A DNA stretch of 8,361 bases from Azonexus sp. GTDB taxonomy: Bacteria; Pseudomonadota; Gammaproteobacteria; Burkholderiales; Rhodocyclaceae. This document shows, piece after piece, positions 1-8,252 of the stretch. The stretch lies in NCBI GenBank assembly GCA_031285115.1, contig JAITWU010000205.1, positions 1-8,361 of the forward strand. The letters are read 5' to 3'. Position 1 is the stretch's first letter, and each line of letters begins with the position of its first letter. The notes beneath the pieces were generated by a model. That model made no database searches. It saw only the letters and a list, made by a program, of their open reading frames with translations, and was not told the origin of the DNA. The position numbers and the translations under genes are program-made.

Positions 1-636
1 CCGCAGACCATCGCGGACATCTGTCGGGAAATCAAGGCGGTGGCTGATCTGGGCGTGGAAATCGGCGTCGTCATCGGCGGCGGCAACATCTTTCGCGGCA
101 TGGCCGGGACGGCGACCGGGATGGATCGCGCCACCGCCGATTACATGGGGATGCTGGCGACGGTGATGAACGCCATGGCCTTGTCGGACGCGATGCGCCA
201 ATGCGGGCTGAACGCCCGCGTGCAATCGGCCCTCAATATCGAGCAGGTGATCGAGCCGTACATTCGCGGCAAGGCCATCCGCTATCTCGAAGAAGGCAAG
301 ATCGTCATTTTTGGCGCGGGCACGGGCAATCCCTTCTTCACCACCGACACTGCGGCGGCCTTGCGCGGTTCGGAAATCGGCGCCGAAATCGTCTTGAAGG
401 CGACCAAGGTCGACGGCATTTACAGCGCCGACCCGAAAAAAGACGCGACCGCCACCCGCTACGACAAAATCCATTTCAACGAAGCGATCTCGAAAAATCT
501 GGCGGTCATGGACGCCACCGCCTTCGCGCTGTGCCGCGACCAGAAACTGCCGATCAACGTCTTTTCGATCTTCAAAACCGGCGCCTTGAAGCGCGTCGTC
601 TGTGGTGAAGACGAAGGCACGCTGGTCTATTGCTGA
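1..636 (+). CDS. pyrH: UMP kinase (uridylate kinase), 5' truncated by window edge
   Basis: Cytoplasmic enzyme of the amino-acid-kinase fold that phosphorylates UMP to UDP with ATP, in pyrimidine nucleotide synthesis. The frame is open from base 1 and gives 211 residues. By comparison with the E. coli protein (241 aa) about 30 N-terminal residues, including the first glycine-rich phosphate-binding part, lie outside the window. Visible family motifs, in partial numbering, are GGGN at 26-29 followed by [14 protein letters not shown] at 107-116 and [12 protein letters not shown] at 134-145. The C-terminal end ([16 protein letters not shown]) also matches the family. The internal GTG at 40 is not the start, because homology continues upstream of it. 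The stop is followed after 11 bases by frr, the usual neighbour. The bacterial enzyme is hexameric and allosterically controlled by GTP and UTP (family knowledge). Identification is secure. Confidence 0.97.
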   Translation, partial: PQTIADICREIKAVADLGVEIGVVIGGGNIFRGMAGTATGMDRATADYMGMLATVMNAMALSDAMRQCGLNARVQSALNIEQVIEPYIRGKAIRYLEEGKIVIFGAGTGNPFFTTDTAAALRGSEIGAEIVLKATKVDGIYSADPKKDATATRYDKIHFNEAISKNLAVMDATAFALCRDQKLPINVFSIFKTGALKRVVCGEDEGTLVYC

Positions 637-640
637 GGAA
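635..640 (+). promoter_or_regulatory. Ribosome binding site of frr
   Basis: GAGGAA lies 7 bases before the ATG at 648 and overlaps the pyrH stop codon. It decides the frr start: the frame also opens at a TTG at 630, but that codon lies inside pyrH and upstream of this site. Confidence 0.8.
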
Positions 641-647
641 GACAAAA

Positions 648-1205
648 ATGATTGCCGAAATCAAAAAAAATGCCGAGCAGAAGATGCAGAAATCGCTCGA
701 AGCCTTGAAGACTGACCTCCTCAAAGTCCGCACGGGGCGCGCCCATACCGGCTTGCTCGATCATGTCCAGGTCGATTATTACGGCTCCCCGGTGCCGGTC
801 AATCAGGTCGCCAACATCACCCTGGTCGATGCCCGCACCCTGGGCGTGCAGCCGTGGGAAAAGAACATGGTCGGCAAGGTCGAAAAAGCCATCCGCGATT
901 CCGACCTTGGCCTCAACCCGGCGACGCAGGGCGAATTGATCCGTGTGCCGATGCCCGCCCTGACCGAAGAGCGCCGCCGCGAGATGACCAAAATCGTCCG
1001 CCACGAAGGCGAGGGCGCCAAAGTCGCCGTCCGCAACCTGCGCCGCGACGCCATCGCGCATTTGAAGGAGGCGCTGAAAAAAGGCGAAATCCCTGAGGAT
1101 GACGAACATCGCGCCCAGGATGACATGCAAAAACTGACCGACAAATTCATCGCCGAAGTCGACAAAATGCTCGCCCAGAAAGAGGCCGAGCTGATGCAGG
1201 TTTAG
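648..1205 (+). CDS. frr: Ribosome recycling factor
   Basis: Cytoplasmic translation factor that, with EF-G, splits the post-termination ribosome so that subunits can be reused. The ATG at 648 gives 185 residues, exactly the E. coli RRF length, and is preceded by a good Shine-Dalgarno. The whole protein is colinear with RRF: RTGRA at 28-32, [11 protein letters not shown] and [13 protein letters not shown] in the middle, then AVRNLRRDA with arginines at 129, 132 and 133 that match the conserved basic positions of the three-helix bundle. It ends in KEAELMQV, close to the E. coli terminus. It sits 11 bases after pyrH and is likely co-transcribed with it. It is followed by a hairpin plus T-rich tract, so this may be the end of an rpsB-tsf-pyrH-frr transcription unit, or a point of partial read-through. 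Identification is secure. Confidence 0.98.
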   Translation: MIAEIKKNAEQKMQKSLEALKTDLLKVRTGRAHTGLLDHVQVDYYGSPVPVNQVANITLVDARTLGVQPWEKNMVGKVEKAIRDSDLGLNPATQGELIRVPMPALTEERRREMTKIVRHEGEGAKVAVRNLRRDAIAHLKEALKKGEIPEDDEHRAQDDMQKLTDKFIAEVDKMLAQKEAELMQV

Positions 1206-1233
1206 TCAGCCGTTTTGGGCTGATTTTGATTTT
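1206..1233 (+). terminator. Hairpin with interrupted T-tract, possible weak intrinsic terminator or attenuator
   Basis: Immediately after the frr stop, TCAGCC (1206-1211) and GGCTGA (1218-1223) form a perfect 6-bp stem around a 6-base loop, followed by TTTTGATTTT (1224-1233). This is the geometry of a Rho-independent terminator, but the stem is short and the T-run is broken by GA, so partial read-through into uppS is likely. It lies in the only sizeable intergenic gap of the window. That it works as a terminator is inference. Confidence 0.5.
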
Positions 1234-1251
1234 GAGTTGACGCCTGGTCAC

Positions 1252-2013
1252 ATGGCGATTTTTTCCAGTTCGACGCGACAGCTTCCCGCAACGGCAGCCA
1301 TGCCCGGTCATGTCGCCGTCATCATGGATGGCAACGGGCGCTGGGCGAAAAAACGGTTTTTGCCGCGCGTCGCCGGTCATGTCAAAGGCGTTGAACTGGT
1401 GCGCGAAATGGTTCGCGCCTGCATCGAACGGGGCATCGGCCATCTGACCCTGTTTGCCTTTTCTTCCGAAAACTGGCGGCGGCCGCCCGATGAAGTCAGC
1501 CTCCTGATGCAACTGTTCGTCAAGGCGCTGGAGCAGGAAGTCGAAAAACTCCGGCGCAACGGCGTGCGCCTGCGCGTGATCGGCGACCTTTCGCGGTTTG
1601 AAACGCACTTGCAGGAACTGATCCGCCGCGCCGAAGAAAAAACCGCCGCCAACGACCGCCTGGCGCTGACCATCGCCGCCAACTACGGTGGCCGCTGGGA
1701 CATCATGCAGGCCGCCAACCGTCTGGCCGAGGCGGCTCCCGAGCGCGGCGGAAAGTGGACCGAGGCCGATCTTGACCCCTTCCTCGCCATGAATTTCGCG
1801 CCGGAACCCGATCTTTTCATCCGTACCGGCGGCGAGGAGCGGATCAGCAATTTTCTCCTCTGGCAACTGGCCTACACCGAGTTGTATTTCACGCCGACCC
1901 TGTGGCCGGATTTCACGGCGACCGAGTTTGACAAGGCCATCCTCTCCTTTCAGCAGCGCGAGCGGCGTTTTGGCCGCACCAGCGAGCAGTTGACGGAACA
2001 ACCCAATGCTTAA
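1252..2013 (+). CDS. uppS: Undecaprenyl diphosphate synthase (cis-prenyltransferase)
   Basis: Adds eight isopentenyl units in cis to farnesyl diphosphate, giving C55 undecaprenyl diphosphate, the carrier lipid for peptidoglycan and surface polysaccharides. It is a peripheral enzyme at the inner membrane. Starting at ATG 1252 the protein has 253 residues, the E. coli length, and the catalytic Asp of [13 protein letters not shown] falls at position 26, as in E. coli. Other motifs are [21 protein letters not shown] and [15 protein letters not shown], with R191, R197 and E210 matching the diphosphate/Mg-binding residues of the family. Other possible starts are TTG 1237 and ATG 1300; none has a strong Shine-Dalgarno, and the length match favours 1252. 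The last 8 bases overlap cdsA, implying translational coupling. The product serves the same envelope programme as the downstream genes. Function is secure, the start moderately so. Confidence 0.96.
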   Translation: MAIFSSSTRQLPATAAMPGHVAVIMDGNGRWAKKRFLPRVAGHVKGVELVREMVRACIERGIGHLTLFAFSSENWRRPPDEVSLLMQLFVKALEQEVEKLRRNGVRLRVIGDLSRFETHLQELIRRAEEKTAANDRLALTIAANYGGRWDIMQAANRLAEAAPERGGKWTEADLDPFLAMNFAPEPDLFIRTGGEERISNFLLWQLAYTELYFTPTLWPDFTATEFDKAILSFQQRERRFGRTSEQLTEQPNA

Positions 2014-2839
2014 AACACGGATCATCACCGCCCTGGTGTTGATCGCCTTCTTGCTGCCCAGCCTGCTGTGGCTGCCGCCAACCCTCTGGGCCTTGCTGAT
2101 GGCCCTGCTCGCTGGCGTCGCAGCTTGGGAATGGGGGCGCTTGATGGCTTGGCAGGGCAGGGCGGGCGTCGCTCTCGGCGTGTTGACGGCGCTTGTCTGC
2201 GCTGCCTTGACCTTCCTTGATCCGGCGGCGGTCGGCGCTGACGGGTTCATGCCGGGTTCGCTCTGGGTCAAGGTTTTATATCTTTCATCGGCGGCTTTCT
2301 GGTGCTTGCTGATTCCTTTCTGGCTGCGTCACAAATGGGCGCTCAACGGCGTCGGTGGCCTGTTGGTCGGGGCCGTGGTTTTGTTGCCGACCTGGCTCGC
2401 CATCGTCCAGTTGCGGGCGCTTGGGCCGGGGGTGCTGCTCGCTGTTTTCGCCCTGGTCTGGATCGCCGACATCGCCGCCTATGCCGCCGGTCGACTGTTT
2501 GGCAAAAACAAGCTGGCCCCCTCGATCAGCCCCGGCAAAACGCGCGAAGGCGCTTATGGCGCGGCGGTCGGCGTGTTGGTTTACGGCCTGCTGGTCGGTC
2601 ATTTCTTCTTTTCGTCGCTGATGCCGCTGCCGTGGTGGATTGTCGTCCTGCTCGCGGCGACCGCCGCCAGCATCGTCGGCGATCTGTTCGAGTCGCTTTT
2701 GAAACGCAAGGCTGGCCTCAAGGACAGCAGCAATGTTCTGCCCGGCCACGGCGGCGTGCTCGACCGTATCGACAGCCTGACGTCGACCCTGCCGCTGGTT
2801 GCCGCCCTGTGGCTGTTCTGCCTGCGGGGCGCGGCGTGA
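2006..2839 (+). CDS. cdsA: Phosphatidate cytidylyltransferase (CDP-diglyceride synthase)
   Basis: Integral inner-membrane enzyme that converts phosphatidic acid and CTP into CDP-diacylglycerol, the branch point for phosphatidylethanolamine, phosphatidylglycerol and cardiolipin. It has 277 residues, close to the E. coli protein (285). Most of the chain is hydrophobic, with several membrane helices beginning at about residue 6, and a cytoplasmic basic stretch [17 protein letters not shown] in the middle. The CDS signature is complete at about residues 230-256: SLLKR, then KDSSN, then [12 protein letters not shown]. Its aspartates and basic residues form the metal/CTP site of the family. The ATG lies within the end of uppS (8-base overlap), with only a weak GGAA upstream, so translation is probably coupled. 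The stop overlaps the GTG start of dxr. Identification is secure. Confidence 0.96.
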   Translation: MLKTRIITALVLIAFLLPSLLWLPPTLWALLMALLAGVAAWEWGRLMAWQGRAGVALGVLTALVCAALTFLDPAAVGADGFMPGSLWVKVLYLSSAAFWCLLIPFWLRHKWALNGVGGLLVGAVVLLPTWLAIVQLRALGPGVLLAVFALVWIADIAAYAAGRLFGKNKLAPSISPGKTREGAYGAAVGVLVYGLLVGHFFFSSLMPLPWWIVVLLAATAASIVGDLFESLLKRKAGLKDSSNVLPGHGGVLDRIDSLTSTLPLVAALWLFCLRGAA

Positions 2840-4038
2840 GTTTGGCAAACGGCAGGCAAAACATCACCGTTCTCGGCTCGACCGGCTCGATTGGCGTCAG
2901 CACGCTCGATGTCATTCGCCGCCATCCTGATCGTTACCGCGTCTACGCCCTGTGCGCGCATAGCCAGATTGATAAATTGTTTGCCCAATGCCGCGAATTT
3001 CAACCGGCTTTTGCCGTTGTCCGCGATCAGTCGCTGGCGACTGACCTGGCCGGGCGCTGCCGGGCGGCGGGCTTGTCCACGGAGGTCAGGAGCGGCGTCG
3101 CGGCGCTGGTCGAACTTGCCGCCGCGCCGGAAGTGGACGCCGTGATGGCCGCCATCGTCGGCGCTGCCGGTCTGGAGCCGACGCTGGCGGCGGCTGTGGC
3201 AGGCAAGAAGGTGCTGCTGGCCAACAAGGAGGCGCTGGTCATGGCGGGCGAACTGTTCATGCAGGCGGTGCGCCAACATGGGGCGACGCTGTTGCCGGTC
3301 GATAGCGAGCACAACGCCATTTTTCAGTCGCTGCCCGCCGATTTCGCGCGCGGGCTGGATGCCTGCGGCGTCCGCCGCATTTTGCTGACGGCTTCCGGTG
3401 GGCCGTTCCGCAATATGCCGCTCTCTGATTTTGCGCAGGTGACGCCGGAACAGGCTTGCGCCCACCCGAACTGGGTCATGGGCCGCAAAATCTCCGTCGA
3501 TTCGGCGACCATGATGAACAAGGGGCTGGAAGTCATCGAAGCGCGCTGGCTGTTCGCCGCCGCGCCGGAACAGATCGAGGTCGTCGTGCACCCGCAAAGC
3601 GTCATGCACTCCGCCGTGCAGTACAAGGATGGCTCGGTGCTGGCGCAACTGGGCAAGCCCGATATGCGCACGCCGATTGCCTACGCCCTGGCCTGGCCGG
3701 AGCGCATCGACGCCGGGGTCGAGCCGCTCGACCTGTTCGCCGTTGGCCGCCTTGATTTCGCGCCGCCCGATTTGCAGCGTTTTCGCTGCCTGCAACTGGC
3801 TTACGATGTGCTGCATAGCGGCGGCACGGCCCCGGCCATTCTGAACGCCGCCAACGAAGTCGCGGTGGCTGCTTTTCTCGACCGGCAACTGCCCTTTACC
3901 GGCATTGCCCAACTCAATGAGGCGGTGCTGCACAGCGTGCCAGCCGGTCCCGAGGGCAGCCTCGCCGATGTGCTGGCGGCGGATGCGGCGGCCCGCCGTT
4001 GCGCGGAAAAAATGATTCAGGAGCGGCGTTTCCCGTGA
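2836..4038 (+). CDS. dxr: 1-deoxy-D-xylulose 5-phosphate reductoisomerase
   Basis: Cytoplasmic NADPH-dependent enzyme that rearranges and reduces DXP to 2-C-methyl-D-erythritol 4-phosphate, the committed step of the MEP isoprenoid pathway and the target of fosmidomycin. It has 400 residues from GTG 2836 (E. coli 398). The nucleotide-binding loop GSTGSIG is at 14-20 and [15 protein letters not shown] and [12 protein letters not shown] follow. The metal-binding acids are D156 and E158 in [11 protein letters not shown] and E232 and E235 in [19 protein letters not shown] and [13 protein letters not shown] complete the family pattern. The same frame runs open far upstream inside cdsA, but similarity begins only at the NITVLGSTG segment. 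GTG 2836 forms a GTGA overlap with the cdsA stop; TTG 2842 is an alternative start. Its product feeds the prenyl precursors used by UppS, encoded two genes upstream. Function is secure. Confidence 0.97.
   Translation: MSLANGRQNITVLGSTGSIGVSTLDVIRRHPDRYRVYALCAHSQIDKLFAQCREFQPAFAVVRDQSLATDLAGRCRAAGLSTEVRSGVAALVELAAAPEVDAVMAAIVGAAGLEPTLAAAVAGKKVLLANKEALVMAGELFMQAVRQHGATLLPVDSEHNAIFQSLPADFARGLDACGVRRILLTASGGPFRNMPLSDFAQVTPEQACAHPNWVMGRKISVDSATMMNKGLEVIEARWLFAAAPEQIEVVVHPQSVMHSAVQYKDGSVLAQLGKPDMRTPIAYALAWPERIDAGVEPLDLFAVGRLDFAPPDLQRFRCLQLAYDVLHSGGTAPAILNAANEVAVAAFLDRQLPFTGIAQLNEAVLHSVPAGPEGSLADVLAADAAARRCAEKMIQERRFP
4019..4023 (+). promoter_or_regulatory. Ribosome binding site of rseP
   Basis: AGGAG inside the end of dxr, 11 bases before the GTG at 4035. 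The spacing is slightly long but the core is perfect. It supports the GTG that overlaps the dxr stop over the upstream in-frame TTG at 3999. Confidence 0.6.
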
Positions 4039-5402
4039 GCGATCTGCCTTTCTATCTGGCCGCTGTTGCGCTGCTCCTGGGCGTTTTGATCATCGTCCAT
4101 GAATATGGTCACTACCTCGTCGCCCGCTGGTGCGGCGTCAAGGTGCTGCGTTTTTCCATCGGCTTTGGCCGCATCCTCTGGCGAAAACGTTTGGGGCGCG
4201 ATGGCACGGAATGGGCGATCAGCGCTTTTCCGCTCGGCGGTTACGTCAAGATGCTCGATGAGCGCGAAGGCGAAGTGGCGCCAGCGGAAGCGCACCGGGC
4301 GTTCAACCGGCAACCGGTGGGGCGGCGCAGCCTGATTGTCGCCGCTGGCCCGGCGGCCAATTTGCTGCTCGCCGTTCTCCTTTATTGGGGCGTTTTCATG
4401 CACGGCAGCAATGAGTTGCTGCCCATTCTCGGCGCGCCGCCCGACGGTACGCCCGCCGCGGCGGCGGGGATCGTCAATGGCGAAGAAGTGCGCCGCGTCG
4501 ATGGTCAAACCGTGGCGACCTGGGACGATCTGCGCTGGTTGCTGCTGCAAGCCGCCACCCGGCAAGAAAGCGTCGAACTGGAGGTGATCAACGAGCGCCA
4601 CGAAATCGCCATGCGCCGCCTGTCGCTCGCAGCGGCGGGCGAAGAGGGCTGGCAGGGCGATGCGCTGGAGCGCCTCGGCATCGCTTTTTTCCGCCCGCAA
4701 CTGCCTGCCGTCATTGGCCGCGTCTTTGATGGCGGCCCGGCGGCCCGCGCCGGTCTGCTCCCCGGCGATCATGTCGTGGCCCTCGATGGTCAGCCGATTG
4801 CCTTGTGGCATGAACTGGTGCTGCATATTCGCGGGGCTGCCGGGCAGCCCATGCGCGTCGAGTTTGAACGCAACGGCCAAACCATGAGCAGTGAAGTCGT
4901 GCCGGAAACCGCCAGCGAGAAGGGTTTGCCGGTCGGCAAAATCGGCGTCGCCGTCGCCGAAGGCGAGGGCGGGCAGCGCGACATCCGCGCTTTTGTCCGC
5001 TACGGCTTCTGGCCCGCCGGGCAAAAAGCGCTCAAAGAAACCTGGGAAAAATCAATCTTCAGCCTCGTCATGCTTGGCCGCATGTTGACCGGCGAAGTTT
5101 CCTGGCGAACCCTCTCCGGCCCCGTCACCATCGCCGACTACGCCGGGCAGTCAGCGAAGCTCGGCCCCGATTACTACATCCGCTTCATGGCCCTGGTCAG
5201 CATCAGTCTGGGCATTCTCAATCTGCTGCCCATCCCGGTGCTTGATGGCGGGCATTTGATGTATCATGCGCTCGAAGTCGTCAGACGCAAGCCGCTCTCT
5301 GAGCGAGCTTTGGGGATTTCCCAGCAGATCGGGATTTCCATCCTGTTCGTCGTGATGGCTTTCGCTTTTTTCAACGACTTGAATCGCCTGTTTTCGGGCT
5401 GA
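4035..5402 (+). CDS. rseP: RseP site-2 intramembrane zinc metalloprotease
   Basis: Inner-membrane protease that cuts the anti-sigma factor RseA in the membrane after DegS cleavage, releasing sigma-E during envelope stress; family members also clear remnant signal peptides. From GTG 4035 it has 455 residues (E. coli 450). The zinc motif HEYGH is at 22-26 in the first membrane helix, at the same numbering as E. coli. A second hydrophobic segment, [15 protein letters not shown], lies at about 104-118. Two periplasmic PDZ domains follow, at roughly 125-210 and 220-300 (the second with [20 protein letters not shown]). The third zinc ligand is the Asp of [12 protein letters not shown], at about 404, and a last membrane helix closes the chain. 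The start forms a GTGA overlap with dxr, and bamA follows after 3 bases. Placement beside bamA and skp fits a role in outer-membrane protein quality control. No rseA or rpoE is visible here. Identification is secure. Confidence 0.96.
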   Translation: MSDLPFYLAAVALLLGVLIIVHEYGHYLVARWCGVKVLRFSIGFGRILWRKRLGRDGTEWAISAFPLGGYVKMLDEREGEVAPAEAHRAFNRQPVGRRSLIVAAGPAANLLLAVLLYWGVFMHGSNELLPILGAPPDGTPAAAAGIVNGEEVRRVDGQTVATWDDLRWLLLQAATRQESVELEVINERHEIAMRRLSLAAAGEEGWQGDALERLGIAFFRPQLPAVIGRVFDGGPAARAGLLPGDHVVALDGQPIALWHELVLHIRGAAGQPMRVEFERNGQTMSSEVVPETASEKGLPVGKIGVAVAEGEGGQRDIRAFVRYGFWPAGQKALKETWEKSIFSLVMLGRMLTGEVSWRTLSGPVTIADYAGQSAKLGPDYYIRFMALVSISLGILNLLPIPVLDGGHLMYHALEVVRRKPLSERALGISQQIGISILFVVMAFAFFNDLNRLFSG

Positions 5403-5405
5403 ATA

Positions 5406-7736
5406 ATGAAACGATCCCTGCTATCTGTTTTGCTTGCCAGCCTCTTCGCCGCTCCGGCGATGGCCTTTCAACCCTTTACCGTCAAGGACATCCGCGTCGA
5501 AGGCATCCAGCGCACGGAAGCTGGCACGGTTTTCAGCTATCTGCCAGTCAAGGTCGGCGAGACCTTGACTTCGGAAAAATCGACCCAGGCGATCAAGGCC
5601 CTGTTCGCCACCGGCTTTTTCAAGGATGTCCGCATTGATGTCGAAAACGACGTGATGGTCGTCGTCGTTCAGGAACGACCGGCGATTGCCAAGATCGACT
5701 TCGTCGGCTTGAAGGAATTCGATAAAGACACCATCGTCAAGGCATTGAAGGATACCGGCATCGGCGAAGGGCGCATTTTCGACCGGGCGCTGCTCGATAA
5801 AGCCGAACAGGAATTGAAGCGGCAATACCTGTCGCGCGGCAAATACGCCGCCAAAATCACGACGACGGTGACGCCACTCGAACGCAACCGGGTCGGCATC
5901 AACTTCAATATCGAAGAAGGCGAAGCAGCCAAGATCAAACAGATCAATATCGTCGGCAACAAAAATTTTGATGAAAAAGAATTGCTCGGTCTGTTTGAAT
6001 TGCGCACGCCGGGTTGGCTGACCTGGTACACCAAAAATGACCAGTATTCCCGCCAGAAACTTGCCGCCGACCTCGAAAAACTGCGTTCCTTCTACATGAA
6101 TCAGGGCTATCTGGAATTCAATGTCGAATCGACCCAGGTTTCCATTTCGCCGGACAAACAGGATGTCTATATCACGCTCAACCTCAGCGAAGGCGAACGC
6201 TTCCTGGTCTCCTCGGTCAAGCTGGCCGGTGATTTCTCGGTGCCTGAAGAGGAACTGAGAACACTGGTGACTGTGAGGCCGGGCGATATTTTCTCCCGCG
6301 AGCGTTTGAACGATTCGACCAAGGCGATCACCGATCGTCTCGGCAAGGAAGGTTACGCTTTTGCCAATGTGAACGCGGCGCCCGAGATCGACAAAGACAA
6401 ACATCAGGTGATGTTTACCATTTTCATTGATCCGGGCAAGCGGGTTTATGTCCGGCGCATCAATATCTCCGGCAACACCCGCTCCCGCGACGAAGTGATC
6501 CGCCGCGAAGTGCGCCAGATGGAAGGCGGCTGGTACGACGCCGAGCGCATCACCAATTCCAAGGAACGCATCGACCGGCTCGGCTATTTCACCGATGTGA
6601 CCGTCGAAACCCCTGCCGTGCCGGGGACTGCCGATCAGGTCGACGTCAATCTCGGCGTTACCGAAAGGCCGACCGGCAACCTGATGCTCGGTGTCGGCAC
6701 ATCGAGCACCGACAAGCTGATTTTGTCCGGCGCCATTTCCCAGAACAACTTCATGGGCAGCGGCAACAATGTCGGCATCCAGGTGAATACGGCCAAATCG
6801 CAGTCAACCATCGTACTGTCCTACACCAACCCTTATTTCACCATCGACGGCGTCAGCCAGGGTTTTGACCTCTATCACCGGACAATCGACACCAGCAGTA
6901 CCTCACTGGCTTACTACAAATCGGCGTCAAATGGCGGCGGCGTGCGCTTTGGTTTCCCGATTGGCGAAAAAGAGTCGTTCGGCATCGGGCTGGGCATTGA
7001 TCAGACCTCCATTTCCGTCGATAACACCAGCCCGACCCGTTACGTTGATTTTGTTCGCGGCGACCCGAGTCTCGATTTTACCGGCCACAGTTCGAGGAGC
7101 GACCTGACTTTGCCGCTGACGCTCTCTTGGGCGAGCGACAGCAAGGACAGCTATTTTTTCCCGACCAAGGGCGTTTTTCAGAGAGCCGGGGTCGAAATTG
7201 CCATGCCCGGCGGTGATTTGACATATTACCGCGCGACCTACCAGTTGCAGCGTTTCTTCCCGCTGAGCAAGCGTTTTACCCTGATGTTGAACGGTGAACT
7301 GGGTTACGCCGACGGCTATGGTAAAAGCAGCGAATTGCCGTTCTACAAAAATTTCTATGCTGGCGGCGTCGGTTCGGTGCGTGGTTACAAAGCATCCAGC
7401 CTTGGCCCGGTCGATATGGTTTCTCTCGACAGTTACAATGACCGCTTGGGCGGCACCAAGCGCGTCGTCGGCAATGCCGAACTGCTGTGGGCGCTGCCGG
7501 GGATGGAAAAGAATTTCCGCATGGGTATCTTCGTCGATGCCGGTCAGGTTTATGGCAAGGACGCGACCGGCAAGCAACAGAATGTCGATCTCGGCCAGTT
7601 GCGCTATTCGACCGGCGTGTCGGCTTCGTGGATTTCACCGATCGGCCCGCTCAAATTCAGCCTCGGTATGCCGCTCAATAAAAAACCGGGGGATGAAACC
7701 GAGACCTTCCAGTTCCAGTTGGGCACCACTTTTTGA
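5406..7736 (+). CDS. bamA: BamA, outer-membrane protein assembly factor (Omp85 family)
   Basis: Central component of the BAM complex, which folds and inserts beta-barrel proteins into the outer membrane. It has 776 residues (E. coli 810). A signal peptide with hydrophobic core and APAMA cleavage site gives a mature protein starting at residue 21 (FQPF). Five POTRA domains occupy about 22-420 and bind the lipoprotein partners and substrates. The 16-stranded barrel fills the rest and ends in the expected terminal phenylalanine. The loop-6 signature is VRGY at 658-661, with R659 in the conserved arginine position; Y instead of F also occurs in Neisseria BamA. Loop 6 is shorter than in E. coli, which accounts for most of the length difference. 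The ATG lies 3 bases after the rseP stop and has no clear Shine-Dalgarno, so re-initiating ribosomes from rseP may supply translation. Identification is secure. Confidence 0.98.
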   Translation: MKRSLLSVLLASLFAAPAMAFQPFTVKDIRVEGIQRTEAGTVFSYLPVKVGETLTSEKSTQAIKALFATGFFKDVRIDVENDVMVVVVQERPAIAKIDFVGLKEFDKDTIVKALKDTGIGEGRIFDRALLDKAEQELKRQYLSRGKYAAKITTTVTPLERNRVGINFNIEEGEAAKIKQINIVGNKNFDEKELLGLFELRTPGWLTWYTKNDQYSRQKLAADLEKLRSFYMNQGYLEFNVESTQVSISPDKQDVYITLNLSEGERFLVSSVKLAGDFSVPEEELRTLVTVRPGDIFSRERLNDSTKAITDRLGKEGYAFANVNAAPEIDKDKHQVMFTIFIDPGKRVYVRRINISGNTRSRDEVIRREVRQMEGGWYDAERITNSKERIDRLGYFTDVTVETPAVPGTADQVDVNLGVTERPTGNLMLGVGTSSTDKLILSGAISQNNFMGSGNNVGIQVNTAKSQSTIVLSYTNPYFTIDGVSQGFDLYHRTIDTSSTSLAYYKSASNGGGVRFGFPIGEKESFGIGLGIDQTSISVDNTSPTRYVDFVRGDPSLDFTGHSSRSDLTLPLTLSWASDSKDSYFFPTKGVFQRAGVEIAMPGGDLTYYRATYQLQRFFPLSKRFTLMLNGELGYADGYGKSSELPFYKNFYAGGVGSVRGYKASSLGPVDMVSLDSYNDRLGGTKRVVGNAELLWALPGMEKNFRMGIFVDAGQVYGKDATGKQQNVDLGQLRYSTGVSASWISPIGPLKFSLGMPLNKKPGDETETFQFQLGTTF

Positions 7737-7739
7737 CGC

Positions 7740-7744
7740 AGGAG
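7740..7744 (+). promoter_or_regulatory. Ribosome binding site of skp (supports TTG start)
   Basis: Perfect AGGAG in the bamA-skp gap, 7 bases before TTG 7752. It fixes the non-ATG start, since no ATG lies near and the TTG directly precedes a well-formed signal peptide. Confidence 0.85.
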
Positions 7745-7751
7745 TATCATC

Positions 7752-8252
7752 TTGAAAGCTAAGTTTGTCGTTGCCGGATTGCTGTCTGTCTTGTTTTTGA
7801 GTGGCGCGGTCGCCGCTGACTTGAAGGTTGGTTACGTCAATACCCAACGCATTTTCCGTGATGCGCCGATTGCCGTGAAGGCTGCGAAGCGGCTCGAAGC
7901 CGAGTTTGCCAAGCGCGATCAGGACTTGCAGCAGATGCGAAAGAAATTGGTGGACTTGCAGCAAAATCTGGAGAAAAACTCTGTCACGATGTCGGAAAAC
8001 GACCGCCGCACCAAGGAGCGGGAGTTTAGCGAGTTGTCGCGCGATTTTCAGCGTAGCGAGCGGGCTTTCCGTGAAGACCTCAATCTGCGCCAGAACGATG
8101 AGAACGCCGCCGTCATCGAAAAAGCCAACAAGGCCATCAAGCAGATTGCCGAGAGCGACAAGTTCGACCTCATTTTGCAGGATGTGGTCTGGGTCAGTCC
8201 CCGCCTGGATATTACCGACCAGGTCATCAAAGCCCTCGCTGAAGGCAAGTAA
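7752..8252 (+). CDS. skp: Periplasmic OmpH/Skp-family chaperone
   Basis: Skp-type chaperones form a trimer whose coiled-coil arms cage unfolded outer-membrane proteins crossing the periplasm towards BamA. The predicted protein has 166 residues (E. coli Skp 161). A signal peptide (basic MKAK, hydrophobic core, AVA cleavage site after residue 21) precedes mature ADLKVGYVN, which resembles the start of mature Skp. A short beta segment with the family-typical VGYVNTQRIF is followed by a long, charged, heptad-like helix region at about 40-115, rich in Lys, Glu, Gln and Arg, and then a C-terminal segment FDLILQDVVWVSPRLDITDQVIKAL that closes the trimer body. Translation starts at TTG, which is unusual but backed by a perfect Shine-Dalgarno. 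The gene follows bamA by 15 bases and touches lpxD (TAATG). Function rests on family, size and position; assignment is strong. Confidence 0.93.
   Translation: MKAKFVVAGLLSVLFLSGAVAADLKVGYVNTQRIFRDAPIAVKAAKRLEAEFAKRDQDLQQMRKKLVDLQQNLEKNSVTMSENDRRTKEREFSELSRDFQRSERAFREDLNLRQNDENAAVIEKANKAIKQIAESDKFDLILQDVVWVSPRLDITDQVIKALAEGK

Noticed and set aside
201..221. GCGGGC/GCCCGC hairpin inside pyrH
   Set aside because: Short stem in mid-gene, with no nearby boundary; likely codon composition.
1237..1265. TTGACG resembling a -35 box between frr and uppS
   Set aside because: No acceptable -10 box occurs 16-18 bases downstream, and a transcript from it would start inside uppS.
1147..2271. Long open frame on the minus strand (374 codons) opposite uppS and the start of cdsA
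   Set aside because: It mirrors well-identified + strand genes, has low-complexity composition and no recognisable domain. Long antisense frames are expected in GC-rich coding DNA.
2302..2835. Upstream in-frame extension of dxr through cdsA
   Set aside because: The extension reads cdsA in a wrong frame and is Arg-rich without family similarity. Dxr homology begins just after GTG 2836.
2599..3933. Minus-strand open frame of 444 codons opposite cdsA/dxr
   Set aside because: It is a shadow of dxr, with Arg/Gln/His-rich composition typical of an antisense reading, and no family resemblance. The similar frames at 4017-5024 and 5421-6404 are rejected for the same reason.
4834..4850. Perfect 8-bp inverted repeat with 1-base centre inside rseP
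   Set aside because: It lies within the second PDZ domain, with no T-run or gene boundary nearby. A similar one occurs at 4452-4468; both fit chance in GC-rich codons.
5300..5405. Possible sigma-E promoter before bamA
   Set aside because: I looked for GAACTT-like and TCAAA/TCTGA-like boxes with proper spacing and found no convincing pair.
5446..5460. TCGCCG/CGGCGA hairpin in the bamA signal-peptide codons
   Set aside because: Only 6 bp with a 3-base loop, and an Ala-Pro-Ala coding segment explains it.
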